Below, piece by piece: positions 9,216 to 18,488 of a stretch of 64,000 bases of DNA. The translations under genes were made by a program, and so were the position numbers. The DNA is taken from NCBI GenBank assembly GCA_031549085.1, contig JAVBQL010000013.1, forward strand, positions 248,001-312,000, given 5' to 3'. Numbering within the stretch: position 1 is the first letter of the stretch; the number at the start of each line of letters is the position of its first letter. This DNA is from JAVBQL01 sp031549085. GTDB lineage: Bacteria; Spirochaetota; GWE2-31-10; MWDO01. Below the pieces are notes generated by a model. The model was not told the DNA's origin. It worked only from the letters and a program-made list of their open reading frames with translations, and searched no databases.

Positions 9216-9881
9216 CTACTGCATTGGGGCTAATGATATATTAATTAGTTTATTTATCCACTCTCTAAAGTGGAGGCATTTTTTAATGATTGTCTCAATC
9301 CCAATACTTTCAGCTATCATAGTTCCATATAAAACCTTATCATATTTTCTGATAATTCTCAACAATCTTTTTGATGGTGCAGTATGTTCTCCATCATTTA
9401 TAAGCTCAGGATTAGGATTTTCATCCACTATATCTTTTATTTTTACCAATTCTTTTTGCTCTATATTAATCGCATTAAATCCCTTTAGGTCAGAAAAAAG
9501 AATTCCCTCAAATTCATGAAGCTGTATATATGGAATAAACCTCTCATTATCTATCTCTTTTGAAATCTCAGCCTCTAAAAATTCAACCTGCCTATATTTA
9601 TCATCAATCTTTTTTGAATCTCTGTATGATGGAAAATCTCTTCTTAATTTATAAAAATCAATCATTGATGTAACAATCGCATTTTTTTTATTCTTCAAAA
9701 GGTCGAGAGCCTTCTTTTTGTATCTATAAAATGTCATATCTCCACCATTATGACCAGGGCTTGTTTCAGGAGTAATTGGTATAACTGCAAATATATTTTT
9801 TGACATAAGGTATGGTTTTAAAACCCTATTTACAAACTTTGCTTCTGTCTGTCCTTCTGAAATTACATATATAACTTTCAT
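9216..9881 (-). CDS. DUF4276 family protein, partner of the adjacent ATPase
   Basis: 221 residues. Conserved features are the N-terminal SEGQTEAKFV, a central TSMIDFYKLRRDFPS, and YIQLHEFEGILFSD, which match the DUF4276 pattern. The acidic residues in EGxxE, the Asp in MIDF and the Glu in HEFE resemble a TOPRIM-type metal site, so a nuclease role is plausible but inferred. The start codon overlaps the stop of the ATPase gene (ATGA), so the proteins are co-translated. The pair is a common two-gene unit in bacterial accessory regions, which fits an anti-phage function. Confidence 0.8.
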   Translation of the reverse strand: MKVIYVISEGQTEAKFVNRVLKPYLMSKNIFAVIPITPETSPGHNGGDMTFYRYKKKALDLLKNKKNAIVTSMIDFYKLRRDFPSYRDSKKIDDKYRQVEFLEAEISKEIDNERFIPYIQLHEFEGILFSDLKGFNAINIEQKELVKIKDIVDENPNPELINDGEHTAPSKRLLRIIRKYDKVLYGTMIAESIGIETIIKKCLHFREWINKLINISLAPMQ

Positions 9882-10903
9882 ACTGGATTACCACCCATCA
9901 GGTTGCTTCGCCAAAGCTCTCCTATAGAGTAATCCTCAAGCCATCCCTTAAGTTCCTCTTCTGATTGCCTCTTAAAAGTCGTTTGATTATTACCTCTCTC
10001 AACCACAATAATATCATCAGCTGAAAATTGGTTTATCAAATCAACTGACTGAGTCGAAACCACAATTTGAGAATCCCTTGAAGCAACCCGTACCATTGCA
10101 GCAAGCTCCTCTATTGCAAAAGGGTGAAGTCCAAGTTCTGGTTCATCAAGAATAATTGTGAAAGGTTTCTCTGGAAACATAAGAAGAGCAGCAAGGCACA
10201 CAAATCTAATATTTCCATCAGAGAGACTGCTTGCTGGAAATATTGTTCCATTCTCAACCCATCTAAGAAGTATCATTTCTCTGTTTATCTCATCTGGCAC
10301 CAGATGAAACCGCTCAAAAAATGGAGCGACAGTTCTAACTATATTTTCAAAAACTGTAAAATCTTTTGGATAGCTTTTTGAAAAGCGATATAAAAATGCA
10401 GCAATGTTACTGCCATCTTCTTTAAGATAGGAGTAATCATTTAAATAGCAAAATGATTTTATCTTTGAATTAAAACTTGTATCATTGAAATGATAGATTC
10501 TAATGGATAATAAATTTTCAAGCGAATAATTATCTTTAATTTCTTTTTTTGAGATTTGACCACTATTGTTGTGAGATATATTATCTTCAACTTGTACTAA
10601 ATCACCAATATTATCTGAAACAAGTTTAAATTTATATTCTATATTATTATCAAATGATACAATACCTAATAGATAGTCAGAGCCTTTCCTACCAAAGTAA
10701 AATATATTGTCAGCTCTCCCATTTTTTGCAGAGTATAATTTTAGAGTTTTGTCCTTTATACTTTCAAGCAGTTCAAAAAAACTAATGAAATTTGTCTTAC
10801 CTGCCCCATTTGAGCCTATTAGGATATTTATGTTTTTTAGTTTGATAGTTTTTGAGTCTTTAATAGATTTAAAATTTTTAATTTCTATTGATTTTATTTC
10901 CAT
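9878..10903 (-). CDS. AAA/ABC-type ATPase of the SMC-like (AAA_21) family
   Basis: 341 residues. N-terminal FKSIKDSKTIKLKNINIL, Walker A GSNGAGKTN at about residues 32-40, ABC-type signature SSLSDGNIRFV, Walker B TIILDEPELGLHP, and a switch region ending VVSTQSVDLIN. This is the OLD/RecF-like single-protein ATPase class with a short insertion in place of a long coiled coil. It is the first gene of a two-gene operon with the DUF4276 protein. By analogy with OLD, Gabija and PARIS-type pairs it probably gates an effector; this is inference. Confidence 0.88.
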   Translation of the reverse strand: MEIKSIEIKNFKSIKDSKTIKLKNINILIGSNGAGKTNFISFFELLESIKDKTLKLYSAKNGRADNIFYFGRKGSDYLLGIVSFDNNIEYKFKLVSDNIGDLVQVEDNISHNNSGQISKKEIKDNYSLENLLSIRIYHFNDTSFNSKIKSFCYLNDYSYLKEDGSNIAAFLYRFSKSYPKDFTVFENIVRTVAPFFERFHLVPDEINREMILLRWVENGTIFPASSLSDGNIRFVCLAALLMFPEKPFTIILDEPELGLHPFAIEELAAMVRVASRDSQIVVSTQSVDLINQFSADDIIVVERGNNQTTFKRQSEEELKGWLEDYSIGELWRSNLMGGNPV

Positions 10904-10949
10904 TATAATTACCTTAAGCTCTATTTTTAAGTTTTTTTTCTACATTAAA

Positions 10950-11175
10950 TAATGAAAAGTATAATATTTCTATTATTCATCATGCTATTAATATAAAACT
11001 AGAGAAAGAGAGAGAATAAATATTTAGAGGGGGATTTTATCCCCACTCTAAATATTTACTTTTCCTTTTTTCTTCCTTTTTTAAGTAGCATTTGCTTGTT
11101 TTATCTCTGCTTAACCGACAAGTAAAACAAAAATAAAGTTTAATATCTCATTAAATACTATTGGCTTTTCATTAC
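10950..11175 (-). repeat. Palindromic element copy E2 (centre variant 1), left arm shortened
   Basis: Central hairpin at 11018-11057, built from AAATATTTAGAG and CTCTAAATATTT around GGGGATTTTATCCCC. The purine-rich arm is on the left and the pyrimidine arm on the right, then AAGTAGCATTTGCTTG. The centre is identical to E3, 2.1 kb away. Confidence 0.88.
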
Positions 11176-11195
11176 AAAAAAACTCAATGAATTAA

Positions 11196-12854
11196 TTATA
11201 TAGTTGTGTTAAGGCTCTCATAGAGGGTATACCCACCTATAAAATTCTTATTCTTAAAACCAGCCTGCGTTAAAATTCTACTCGCCATATAGCCCCTAAG
11301 TCCAACAGCACAAAATATAATAATCTCTCTATCCTTTGGAAGCTCATCTAACCTGCCTCTAAGCAAATTGATTGGAATATTGGTTGCTTCTGCTATTGTC
11401 CCTCTTTTGAATTCTTCAGGCGTTCTTACATCAAGTAAAAATTGTCTACTTCCATCAAACCTAGAGAGATCTTCAATGCCACACACCTTCATTATTCCAC
11501 TTAAAAGATTATCTGCAACCAAGCCAACAAGATTTGCTGGGCTCTTTGGTGATGAAAATGGAGGGGCATAACAAAAATCAAGATCTATCAAATCATAAAT
11601 TGTCCCATTAAGCTTCATAACGGTTGCAATTATATCAATAAATTTATCAACTCCATTTTTACCAATACACTCCGCACCATAGATTTTACCATTATCATCA
11701 AACATAACCTTAATAGAGAGTTTTGTTGAATTTGGATAGTATGAGGCGTGGTCTAAAGGATAGAGAAAAATTGAGTGATAATCATAACCCATCTTTTTTA
11801 TCTTTCTTTCATTAAGACCAACAGCTGCACACGCTAAAGAGAAGATCTTTATTATACTATTGGCAAGTGTAGGTTCAACGACAGATGTATAACCATAGAT
11901 ATTATTTGCAACAATCCTTGCCTGTTTATGCGCGACCCCTGCAAGTTGGATGCTTTGATACTCCCCTGTAACAAACTCCTTGCTTAAAACAACATCCCCT
12001 AGGGCATAGACATTGGAGGCACTTGTCTTCATTGTATCATCAACTTTTACAAAGCCCCTCTCACTAAGCTCTATTCCACTTCCCTTAAGAAAATCGCTAT
12101 TTGGAATTTTACCAATATTAACAACAGCAAAGGCCGCCTCGATCTTCTCACCGCTTGAGAGTGTAGCCTCTATACCATTATTAATCTCTCTTATATTATC
12201 TACAGTTTTTGAGAGATAGAGCTTAACACCACTACTGGCAAGCTCTTGGGTAATAAGCGAAGAGAGATCATTATCAAAAATATTGGTTAAAATTGATTCT
12301 TCTCTCTCTATAATAGAGACCTCAAAACCTATCTTTGATAAATTCTCAGCAACCTCAAGCCCAATAAATGCACCGCCAACAATAATAACACTCTTCTTCT
12401 TAAATTTTATCGCCTCATCTATCTTCTCTCTTATTTTGTCCATAGACTCTATATTATTAAGAGAAAAAATCTTACTACTGTTTTTCCACTCACCATTTGG
12501 AACAATTGGTGTGCCTCCCGTTGAGATAACCAAATAGTCAAAGCTCTCCTCATATGTTCTACCATTATTAACAACAACCACCCTATTGGTCAGGGTATCA
12601 ACACTTACAACTTCACTATCAATTCTGGCATCTATATTATAGAGGTTCTTTACAGATTCCATCGTTTGAGGGGTCAAAACCTCTCTTCTATGTATGACAT
12701 CTCCAAGGTAGTAGGGCAGTCCACAGTTTGTATAACCCAAAAAACCACTCTTTTCTAGCACAATAATTATGAAATCTTCAGAGAGTCTTCTAAGTCTTGC
12801 TGCACAGGTTAGGCCCCCTGCAACTCCACCTATAATAACAATTTTCTTTTGCAT
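11196..12854 (-). CDS. cdr: CoA-disulfide reductase with C-terminal rhodanese domain
   Basis: 552 residues. N-terminal FAD-binding GGVAGGLTCAARLRR, active-site Cys44 in YTNCGLPYY, second dinucleotide fold with GGAFIGLEVAENL, and the dimerisation signature FCYAPPFSSPKSPAN. A rhodanese domain occupies about 460-552 with its Cys in FCAVGLRGYM. The fusion is the CoADR-RHD type, which reduces CoA disulfides, persulfides or polysulfide with NAD(P)H. In an anaerobe this fits redox homeostasis or sulfur use. The gene stands alone, flanked on both sides by like-centred palindromic elements (E2, E3). Confidence 0.9.
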   Translation of the reverse strand: MQKKIVIIGGVAGGLTCAARLRRLSEDFIIIVLEKSGFLGYTNCGLPYYLGDVIHRREVLTPQTMESVKNLYNIDARIDSEVVSVDTLTNRVVVVNNGRTYEESFDYLVISTGGTPIVPNGEWKNSSKIFSLNNIESMDKIREKIDEAIKFKKKSVIIVGGAFIGLEVAENLSKIGFEVSIIEREESILTNIFDNDLSSLITQELASSGVKLYLSKTVDNIREINNGIEATLSSGEKIEAAFAVVNIGKIPNSDFLKGSGIELSERGFVKVDDTMKTSASNVYALGDVVLSKEFVTGEYQSIQLAGVAHKQARIVANNIYGYTSVVEPTLANSIIKIFSLACAAVGLNERKIKKMGYDYHSIFLYPLDHASYYPNSTKLSIKVMFDDNGKIYGAECIGKNGVDKFIDIIATVMKLNGTIYDLIDLDFCYAPPFSSPKSPANLVGLVADNLLSGIMKVCGIEDLSRFDGSRQFLLDVRTPEEFKRGTIAEATNIPINLLRGRLDELPKDREIIIFCAVGLRGYMASRILTQAGFKNKNFIGGYTLYESLNTTI

Positions 12855-12949
12855 TAAAGGCTCCTTCTTAAATCAATTATAGTTATATAGTTTAAGTATA
12901 CAATAAAAAAGGGGGAGTGTAAATTCTTATTTTTTGATGACCTTTTCTT

Positions 12950-13310
12950 GCTTCATATTAATAGCACACTCATAATGATAACACTTTTTGTATAATTTTA
13001 TTCTGTAAATAGTCCCATCCAAGATCGCATTAATAATGAAACTTACTTTCTGGCCTACTTGTCATTAAGAAAATATATAACGAGAAAAAGCTACTCAAAA
13101 AAAAGAGAAAGAGATAGAATAAATATTTAGAGGGGGATTTTATCCCCACTCTAAATATTTACTTTTTCTTTTTTCTTTCTCTTTAAGTACCATTCGCTTA
13201 GTTTTTTATTTTCTTACTGATAAGTAAACCAAAAATGATGTTTCCATTGCTCGTTTCATATTGATAGGATATTCGTAATAATGGTACTTACTGTATATAG
13301 ATATATGGTT
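12950..13310 (-). repeat. Palindromic element copy E3 (centre variant 1), full length
   Basis: Full copy. Central hairpin 13121-13160, the same as in E2. The left outer arm carries CTCATAATGATAACACTTT and the right outer arm carries ACTGATAAGTAAACCAAAA and TTGATAGGATATTCGTAAT, which are reverse complements of one another across the centre in the family consensus. Confidence 0.88.
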
Positions 13311-13338
13311 AATTGATAGTTATAAAAATATAAGAGTG

Positions 13339-14640
13339 TTACTTAAGTTCATAAAAAATCTGCCAACGTGCATTCTCTTTGGTAGTTATATAATCAATTC
13401 TCTTATCATCAATCTTCCAGAAATAGCAGCCCCTTCTTGAATACTCTGCACAAACCCTCTCAGATTTTCCATACACACCAGACTTTACCCACCTTGTTCC
13501 AACATTATAGAGCCACATACCATTCTCATTTTGACAGGCAATAAGGAAAATTGAATCCTCAAATATTGGTGGATAGTAGTTTCTAATTACTCTCTCTATG
13601 TCATTATCATTACTATTTATATTATTGTATAGTTTCTGCTCATCTAAATAGCCATCTGTCTTTGTTGAATAGCTCCCTGGCTGTCTTGGCATAAGCTTTG
13701 TTATCAAGTATCCATCTACATTAAAACCAAGCTCTTTCAGAACAATATAGTAGAAATAGGTAATAGACTTATAGTCAGCTTTTTTGTTGTAGTAGAGGTC
13801 ATATGGAAGAGTCCATTTATTCATTATATTGTTGTCAGGCACAACCTCAATATTTAGTTCAATAAAGTTTTCAAGAAATCTAAACGATTCAATTTTTGGC
13901 ATTGTTTTTAAATGGTCAACGAAATTATTAAACAATTTTATCTTTTCGCTATTATCAAAACTCTCACTCGCAGAAAAATTAACTTTTGTTAGAATTCTAT
14001 TTATAGTATCCTTATTCTCATCAGAGATAAACACTGTTCTTAACACATAGTACTCTTTGCTATCAGAAAGCTTATATATTCTGTACATAAACTTCTTTTC
14101 ACTATCTGTTAGATTTTTAAGAATTTTTATTTCAAAAGCACCTTTTTCAATTCTTTTTGGAATATCAAGAGAGATTAGGTTTGTATTTGACTGCTTTATA
14201 AGCGTTTTTACTGTCATTACTGTTGCAATTTTATCAAGGGTTGTAGATATGGAATTTTCAAACTTAAAAAAGTGGTGTATTGCTATTGAGTCATATTGGC
14301 CAATACTGAAATCTATCTTAAAATTATTTGTCAAATCAGTTATTCTATAGAGCTCTGTATCAATAAGTGAAGTCTCAACATTATTAAAAACGCTCTTGTT
14401 TCCAACATATTGCAAATCATAAAGCCTTGATTTCTCAAGAGAGGTTAGCATTACCCTATGTGTTTGTGATGCATCAATATCTTTTAATGCATTATATGGA
14501 GTTTCAAGTTCTATCTCTTTTGTATCTTTTAGTCGTAAAATACGATATCTATTTTGATATAGTATCTCTATTGAAAATTCACAAAAGATGTATGTAAAAT
14601 TGAGGGAAAATAGTAGAATAACAAACAATATCTTTTTCAT
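13339..14640 (-). CDS. Exported protein of unknown function
   Basis: 433 residues with a clear signal peptide (MKKILFVILLFSLNFTYIFC). I do not recognise the family. The middle is mostly mixed alpha/beta with many charged residues. The last third (ITYFYYIVLKELGFNVDGYL through CQNENGMWLYNVGTRWVKSG) has the look of a degenerate transglutaminase/cysteine-protease fold (VLKELGFxV followed by a strand with W-Y-N), but I cannot point to a full catalytic triad. It lies between element E3 and ftsZ and seems monocistronic. Confidence 0.75.
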   Translation of the reverse strand: MKKILFVILLFSLNFTYIFCEFSIEILYQNRYRILRLKDTKEIELETPYNALKDIDASQTHRVMLTSLEKSRLYDLQYVGNKSVFNNVETSLIDTELYRITDLTNNFKIDFSIGQYDSIAIHHFFKFENSISTTLDKIATVMTVKTLIKQSNTNLISLDIPKRIEKGAFEIKILKNLTDSEKKFMYRIYKLSDSKEYYVLRTVFISDENKDTINRILTKVNFSASESFDNSEKIKLFNNFVDHLKTMPKIESFRFLENFIELNIEVVPDNNIMNKWTLPYDLYYNKKADYKSITYFYYIVLKELGFNVDGYLITKLMPRQPGSYSTKTDGYLDEQKLYNNINSNDNDIERVIRNYYPPIFEDSIFLIACQNENGMWLYNVGTRWVKSGVYGKSERVCAEYSRRGCYFWKIDDKRIDYITTKENARWQIFYELK

Positions 14641-14773
14641 AATTAGTCTTTTTATCGGAATAATAGCCTACTAACATTAGAAAACGCACACTCTAATGAA
14701 ACAGAGTTTTTTCCTAAATCATGTTTTTTTGACACATATTTTATACAAAAAAAGTATTATCTTTCTAAGCTTA

Positions 14774-14803
14774 TGGGAGTTTAGGAAGAGGCCTAAACTC
14801 CCA
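14774..14803 (-). terminator. Strong hairpin downstream of ftsZ
   Basis: Perfect 12-base stem TGGGAGTTTAGG / CCTAAACTCCCA with a 6-base loop, starting 17 bases past the ftsZ stop. No immediate T-run follows on the minus strand, so it may be a terminator or an mRNA 3' stabiliser. Confidence 0.65.
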
Positions 14804-14819
14804 CTTCTTTAGTTAAAGC

Positions 14820-15968
14820 CTACTCTTTATTATTATCCTGTTTCTTTATCTTTCTTAAAAAAGCTGGCTCATCTATGCTTATATGAGAGCTGCTGTTTGG
14901 TGCTTTTTGCAAGAGTGTAAAGAATTCGCTATGTGTATAGACATTGCCTTGAACTTCTTTCTTACTTACAATCTCCTCCTCTTCATATTGAGCATGCTCT
15001 TTGTCTCTTTTTACAGAAGAGAAGCCTGTTGCAACCAGTGTTACCTTTATAGAGTCCTGAAGGGTATCATCAAAAGTTTGTCCCATAATAACCTTTGCAT
15101 CTTCACTAACAATTCCCTCTATATATGACATAGCATTTTTAAATTGTCTAAATGACATCTTTGAAGAGCCTGCAATGTTTATAAGCATAGCAGTTGCATT
15201 TGATACAATCAGATCTGGCATCAAAGGGTTCTCGATAGCCATAGTTACAGCATCTTCAGCACCATTATCACCCTTACCATAACCAACGCCCATAAGCGCC
15301 TGTCCCTTATTCTTCATAACAGTCTCTACATCAGCAAAGTCAATATTTATCTCTCCAGCAGAGACAATCAAATCTGAAATACCTTGAACACCATTTTTTA
15401 ATACATCATCAACTCTTCGCCACATTTCAATAAGTGGAGTATCCTCATCACTAGCAAATAGTGCTTGGTTTGATATAGTTAGAAGTGTGTCGGAATATTC
15501 AGTTAGCTGCTTGATTCCCTCTTCAGCTATCTTTGCTTTCTTTTCAAAGTCGAAAGGTTTTGTAACGACAGATATTGTTAGAATATCCATCTCTTTGGCA
15601 ATTTTAGCAATTACTGGACTTGCACCTGTTCCCGTTCCGCCGCCCATTCCAGCAGCAATGAAGAGCATATTAACATCTTTCAGCTGATTTTTTATTATCT
15701 CTGAAGACTCAATAGCAGCTTTTTCACCAATATTAGGTACTGCTCCAGCTCCCCTTCCGCCAGTTAGTTTTTCACCAATAACGATCTTTTTTGGAGCCTT
15801 ACATTTAGCAAGGGCCTGCCTGTCTGTGTTAACAGCGACAAAGTCAACCCCTTTAACTCCACTATCGATCATGCGGTTTATAGAGTTACATCCGCCGCCG
15901 CCAACCCCCATAACCATAATTTTGGTACAGCCTGTGGCTATTGCATCTTCTTGCAAGTCGATTTCCAT
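14820..15968 (-). CDS. ftsZ: Cell division protein FtsZ
   Basis: 382 residues. Tubulin-fold GTPase: VGGGGCNSINRM at the N terminus, GGGTGTGASP signature at about 108-117, then the C-terminal polymerisation domain. The C-terminal tail keeps the FtsA-binding peptide EPAFLRKIKK. FtsZ forms the cytokinetic ring. The gene is separated from ftsA by about 500 bases containing palindromic element E4, so it is likely transcribed on its own as well as by read-through. Confidence 0.98.
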   Translation of the reverse strand: MEIDLQEDAIATGCTKIMVMGVGGGGCNSINRMIDSGVKGVDFVAVNTDRQALAKCKAPKKIVIGEKLTGGRGAGAVPNIGEKAAIESSEIIKNQLKDVNMLFIAAGMGGGTGTGASPVIAKIAKEMDILTISVVTKPFDFEKKAKIAEEGIKQLTEYSDTLLTISNQALFASDEDTPLIEMWRRVDDVLKNGVQGISDLIVSAGEINIDFADVETVMKNKGQALMGVGYGKGDNGAEDAVTMAIENPLMPDLIVSNATAMLINIAGSSKMSFRQFKNAMSYIEGIVSEDAKVIMGQTFDDTLQDSIKVTLVATGFSSVKRDKEHAQYEEEEIVSKKEVQGNVYTHSEFFTLLQKAPNSSSHISIDEPAFLRKIKKQDNNKE

Positions 15969-16059
15969 AATTCCCCCCTGAAATTAAGAAAAAAAATAAT
16001 AATTTTTGCCAACTTTTTTATTTATATGTACATGGTTCATTTGAACCGCATGTAAACTT

Positions 16060-16440
16060 TTAATTAACAACACTATTTATGCCAAGCTATCCATATTTCA
16101 TAGATAGTTTAAACCTTGTTGTATATAACATACTATTAATATTAAACAAGCTCTACATCTCTATTTCTAGTTTCCCTATCAGCAGTAAAATATATAAGGA
16201 GAAAATGTTACTTAAAAAAGGAAGAAAAAAGAAAAAGTATTTTTATATATGAGCAGGAGCCTTGCTCCTCTCATATATAAAAATATTCTCTCTCTTTCTC
16301 TTTTTTAATTAGTATTCGCTCGTTTTATACCTTCATACTGACAAGTAAACCAAACATCAGGCTTAATTAACTAGTCTAATACTACTCTCTGTAAGACATA
16401 ATCATACTTCACAAATATTGTTAACTGCTAGGTGTTATTC
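16060..16440 (+). repeat. Palindromic element copy E4 (centre variant 3)
   Basis: Central hairpin 16238-16285 (arms TATTTTTATATATGAG and CTCATATATAAAAATA around CAGGAGCCTTGCTCCT). The arm order is the forward orientation: an A-rich arm on the left and TTCTCTCTCTTTCTC on the right. It fills the ftsA-ftsZ gap. Confidence 0.88.
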
Positions 16441-16473
16441 CTAAATAAATACTACTAAAAAAAACATAAAAAA

Positions 16474-17736
16474 TCAAAAGAACTTGTTAAATATATCCTT
16501 CACTTTTCCAAATATATTTCTCTTTTTAGAACTATCCCCATCACCCTTCTTTATGCCACTTGCAGCCTCCTCAATATACTTTTCAGCACCCCAAACAATA
16601 AGCCCGCTTGCGACAGCATAATCTGGTGACAGCAACTGATCTCCAAGTCCGCTGAACTTTTTTGGAAAGCCTATTCTTGCAGGCAGATTAAAGATATCAC
16701 TTGCAAGTTCAGTTATACCAACAAGCTGGCTTGTTCCACCAGTTATTACAATACCGCTTGTTATTTTATCCAATAATTTTTTTTGTCTTAGGTCATTTCT
16801 AATGGTTAGGAACATCTCTTCAAGTCTTGGTTTTATGATGCTTAAAATTATCTCTCTCTCAATTGCTCTCTCTTTTCTGCTTGCTGTCTCTGGTATAATT
16901 ATTGTTTCGCCCTTCTCAAGATAATCTTCATGAGCAACACCATATGCAACCTTTATCTTCTCTGCGATTGCGACAGGGATCTTTAAACCAACCATTATAT
17001 CATTTGTTATTAAGTTTCCGCCAAGCGGATTATAGATGTTATTATAGTGAGGATACTGCTTGTGATAGACACTTGCCTTTGTTGTCTCTGCTCCAATATC
17101 TAGCATCAATACACCAAGCTCTCTCTCTTCATCAGTTAGCACTGCCTTTGAGGCAGCAATATTTTGCAGTACAAAGTTTTCAATCTCAAGCCCACTTCGC
17201 TCAATACATCTCTCAATGTTTTGAATCGATGAGGTAGGACAGGTAATTATATGAACTTTACACTCAAGACGTCTGCCCACCATTCCAATTGGACTCTTTA
17301 TCTCATCTTGATTATCTACTAAAAAACTTTGAGGAATTATATGTATGATCTCTCTATCAAGCGGGATTTGAATAGTCTTTGCGTTTTCAATTACTCTCTC
17401 AATATCGTTTGGTTTTATCTCTCTATCAGGGTTTGATATAGCAACAATGCCATTAGAATTGATTGATTCAACATTGGTAGATGAGAAGCCAATAATCACA
17501 TATTTGCCTGGCTGTCCAGCCTGCATCTCTGCAGCGAGAGTTGCATCATTGATAGCAGCAGAAACGCTGTCAATATTTACAATAACTCCTGCATTTCTTA
17601 CACCATTATTTGGGTTGGCACGGCCCACACCAATAAGAGAGATAACATTGTTTTCATCAACCTCTGCAACAACAGCGACAATTTTTGTGGAGCTGATTTC
17701 AATTCCAAATATGAGATTACTAAGCTCTAGTTTCAT
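16474..17736 (-). CDS. ftsA: Cell division protein FtsA
   Basis: 420 residues, actin-fold ATPase. Phosphate-1 region FGIEISSTKIVAVVAE, 1C insertion domain, phosphate-2 region LMLDIGAETTKASVYH, adenosine motif ITGGTSQLVG, and a C-terminal amphipathic helix (NIFGKVKDIFNKFF) for membrane binding. It tethers FtsZ to the membrane and recruits later division proteins. Ribosome site GGAGGGGGAGTA just before ATG. It follows ftsQ by 14 bases. Confidence 0.97.
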   Translation of the reverse strand: MKLELSNLIFGIEISSTKIVAVVAEVDENNVISLIGVGRANPNNGVRNAGVIVNIDSVSAAINDATLAAEMQAGQPGKYVIIGFSSTNVESINSNGIVAISNPDREIKPNDIERVIENAKTIQIPLDREIIHIIPQSFLVDNQDEIKSPIGMVGRRLECKVHIITCPTSSIQNIERCIERSGLEIENFVLQNIAASKAVLTDEERELGVLMLDIGAETTKASVYHKQYPHYNNIYNPLGGNLITNDIMVGLKIPVAIAEKIKVAYGVAHEDYLEKGETIIIPETASRKERAIEREIILSIIKPRLEEMFLTIRNDLRQKKLLDKITSGIVITGGTSQLVGITELASDIFNLPARIGFPKKFSGLGDQLLSPDYAVASGLIVWGAEKYIEEAASGIKKGDGDSSKKRNIFGKVKDIFNKFF

Positions 17737-17750
17737 TACTCCTCCCCCTC

Positions 17751-18488
17751 TTAATATACAAATCCAGTGCCTGTATAGTAGACGTTTCTATTATCAACTC
17801 CACTCTCTGATAAAAAGAGTGATGATATAAAAGCGTCAGCTATCAAATTTAGGTTTATATAGTTTTGAAGATAGACTCTTCCTCTTACTCCTCTAAAGGA
17901 GAGAGAATATAAAAGCTCATCCCCACTCTCTATAACCTCTATTTGAGAGATATTATCAAATATATCTTTATTAATAACATTCAAATTGGATAATATTTTT
18001 ACTACATTTTTTACAAGATCATTAACCACTCTTGTATCTTTGCTTTCATTAGCAGCTTCAAATAAGTTCTCTCCATTATATACAATAAGTGGCAATAATG
18101 TGTCAACACTATACCTCTGAAAAATGACATTATTTGTATCAATAAATGATATATTCCCATTTTCATCAGAAATTGTTGCAATTGGAGTTCTAACCTTTAT
18201 CTCTATTATAAGAGTATCTGGATACTTTTTTGTTATACTATATTTATAAAAGTAATCAAGCTGAGAGAGTCTATTCTCAAGAAGAGATGTATCATAGCTC
18301 CAGATAAGAGTATTTTCCTCTATATTAAGATAATCAACTATATCATAATCATCAACATTAAAGTTCTTTTCAACAACTATATTTTTTACCGTAAATACCT
18401 TATAGACAATTACTGTTCCAAGCACTATAAAAACTAGAACCGTGATAAAAAAGAAGACAAAAAAATATTTTTCAATAAATTTTTTCAT
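17751..18488 (-). CDS. ftsQ: Cell division protein FtsQ/DivIB
   Basis: 245 residues. Single N-terminal membrane helix at about 9-31, then a POTRA-like domain (FTVKNIVVEKNFNVDDYDIV) and the FtsQ beta domain containing KKYPDTLIIEIKVRTPIATI, the conserved region of the family. It links the FtsA/FtsZ ring to FtsB/FtsL and the septal synthase. Sequence similarity in this family is weak, but the position between ftsW and ftsA and the 4-base overlap with ftsW make the call firm. Confidence 0.92.
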   Translation of the reverse strand: MKKFIEKYFFVFFFITVLVFIVLGTVIVYKVFTVKNIVVEKNFNVDDYDIVDYLNIEENTLIWSYDTSLLENRLSQLDYFYKYSITKKYPDTLIIEIKVRTPIATISDENGNISFIDTNNVIFQRYSVDTLLPLIVYNGENLFEAANESKDTRVVNDLVKNVVKILSNLNVINKDIFDNISQIEVIESGDELLYSLSFRGVRGRVYLQNYINLNLIADAFISSLFLSESGVDNRNVYYTGTGFVY

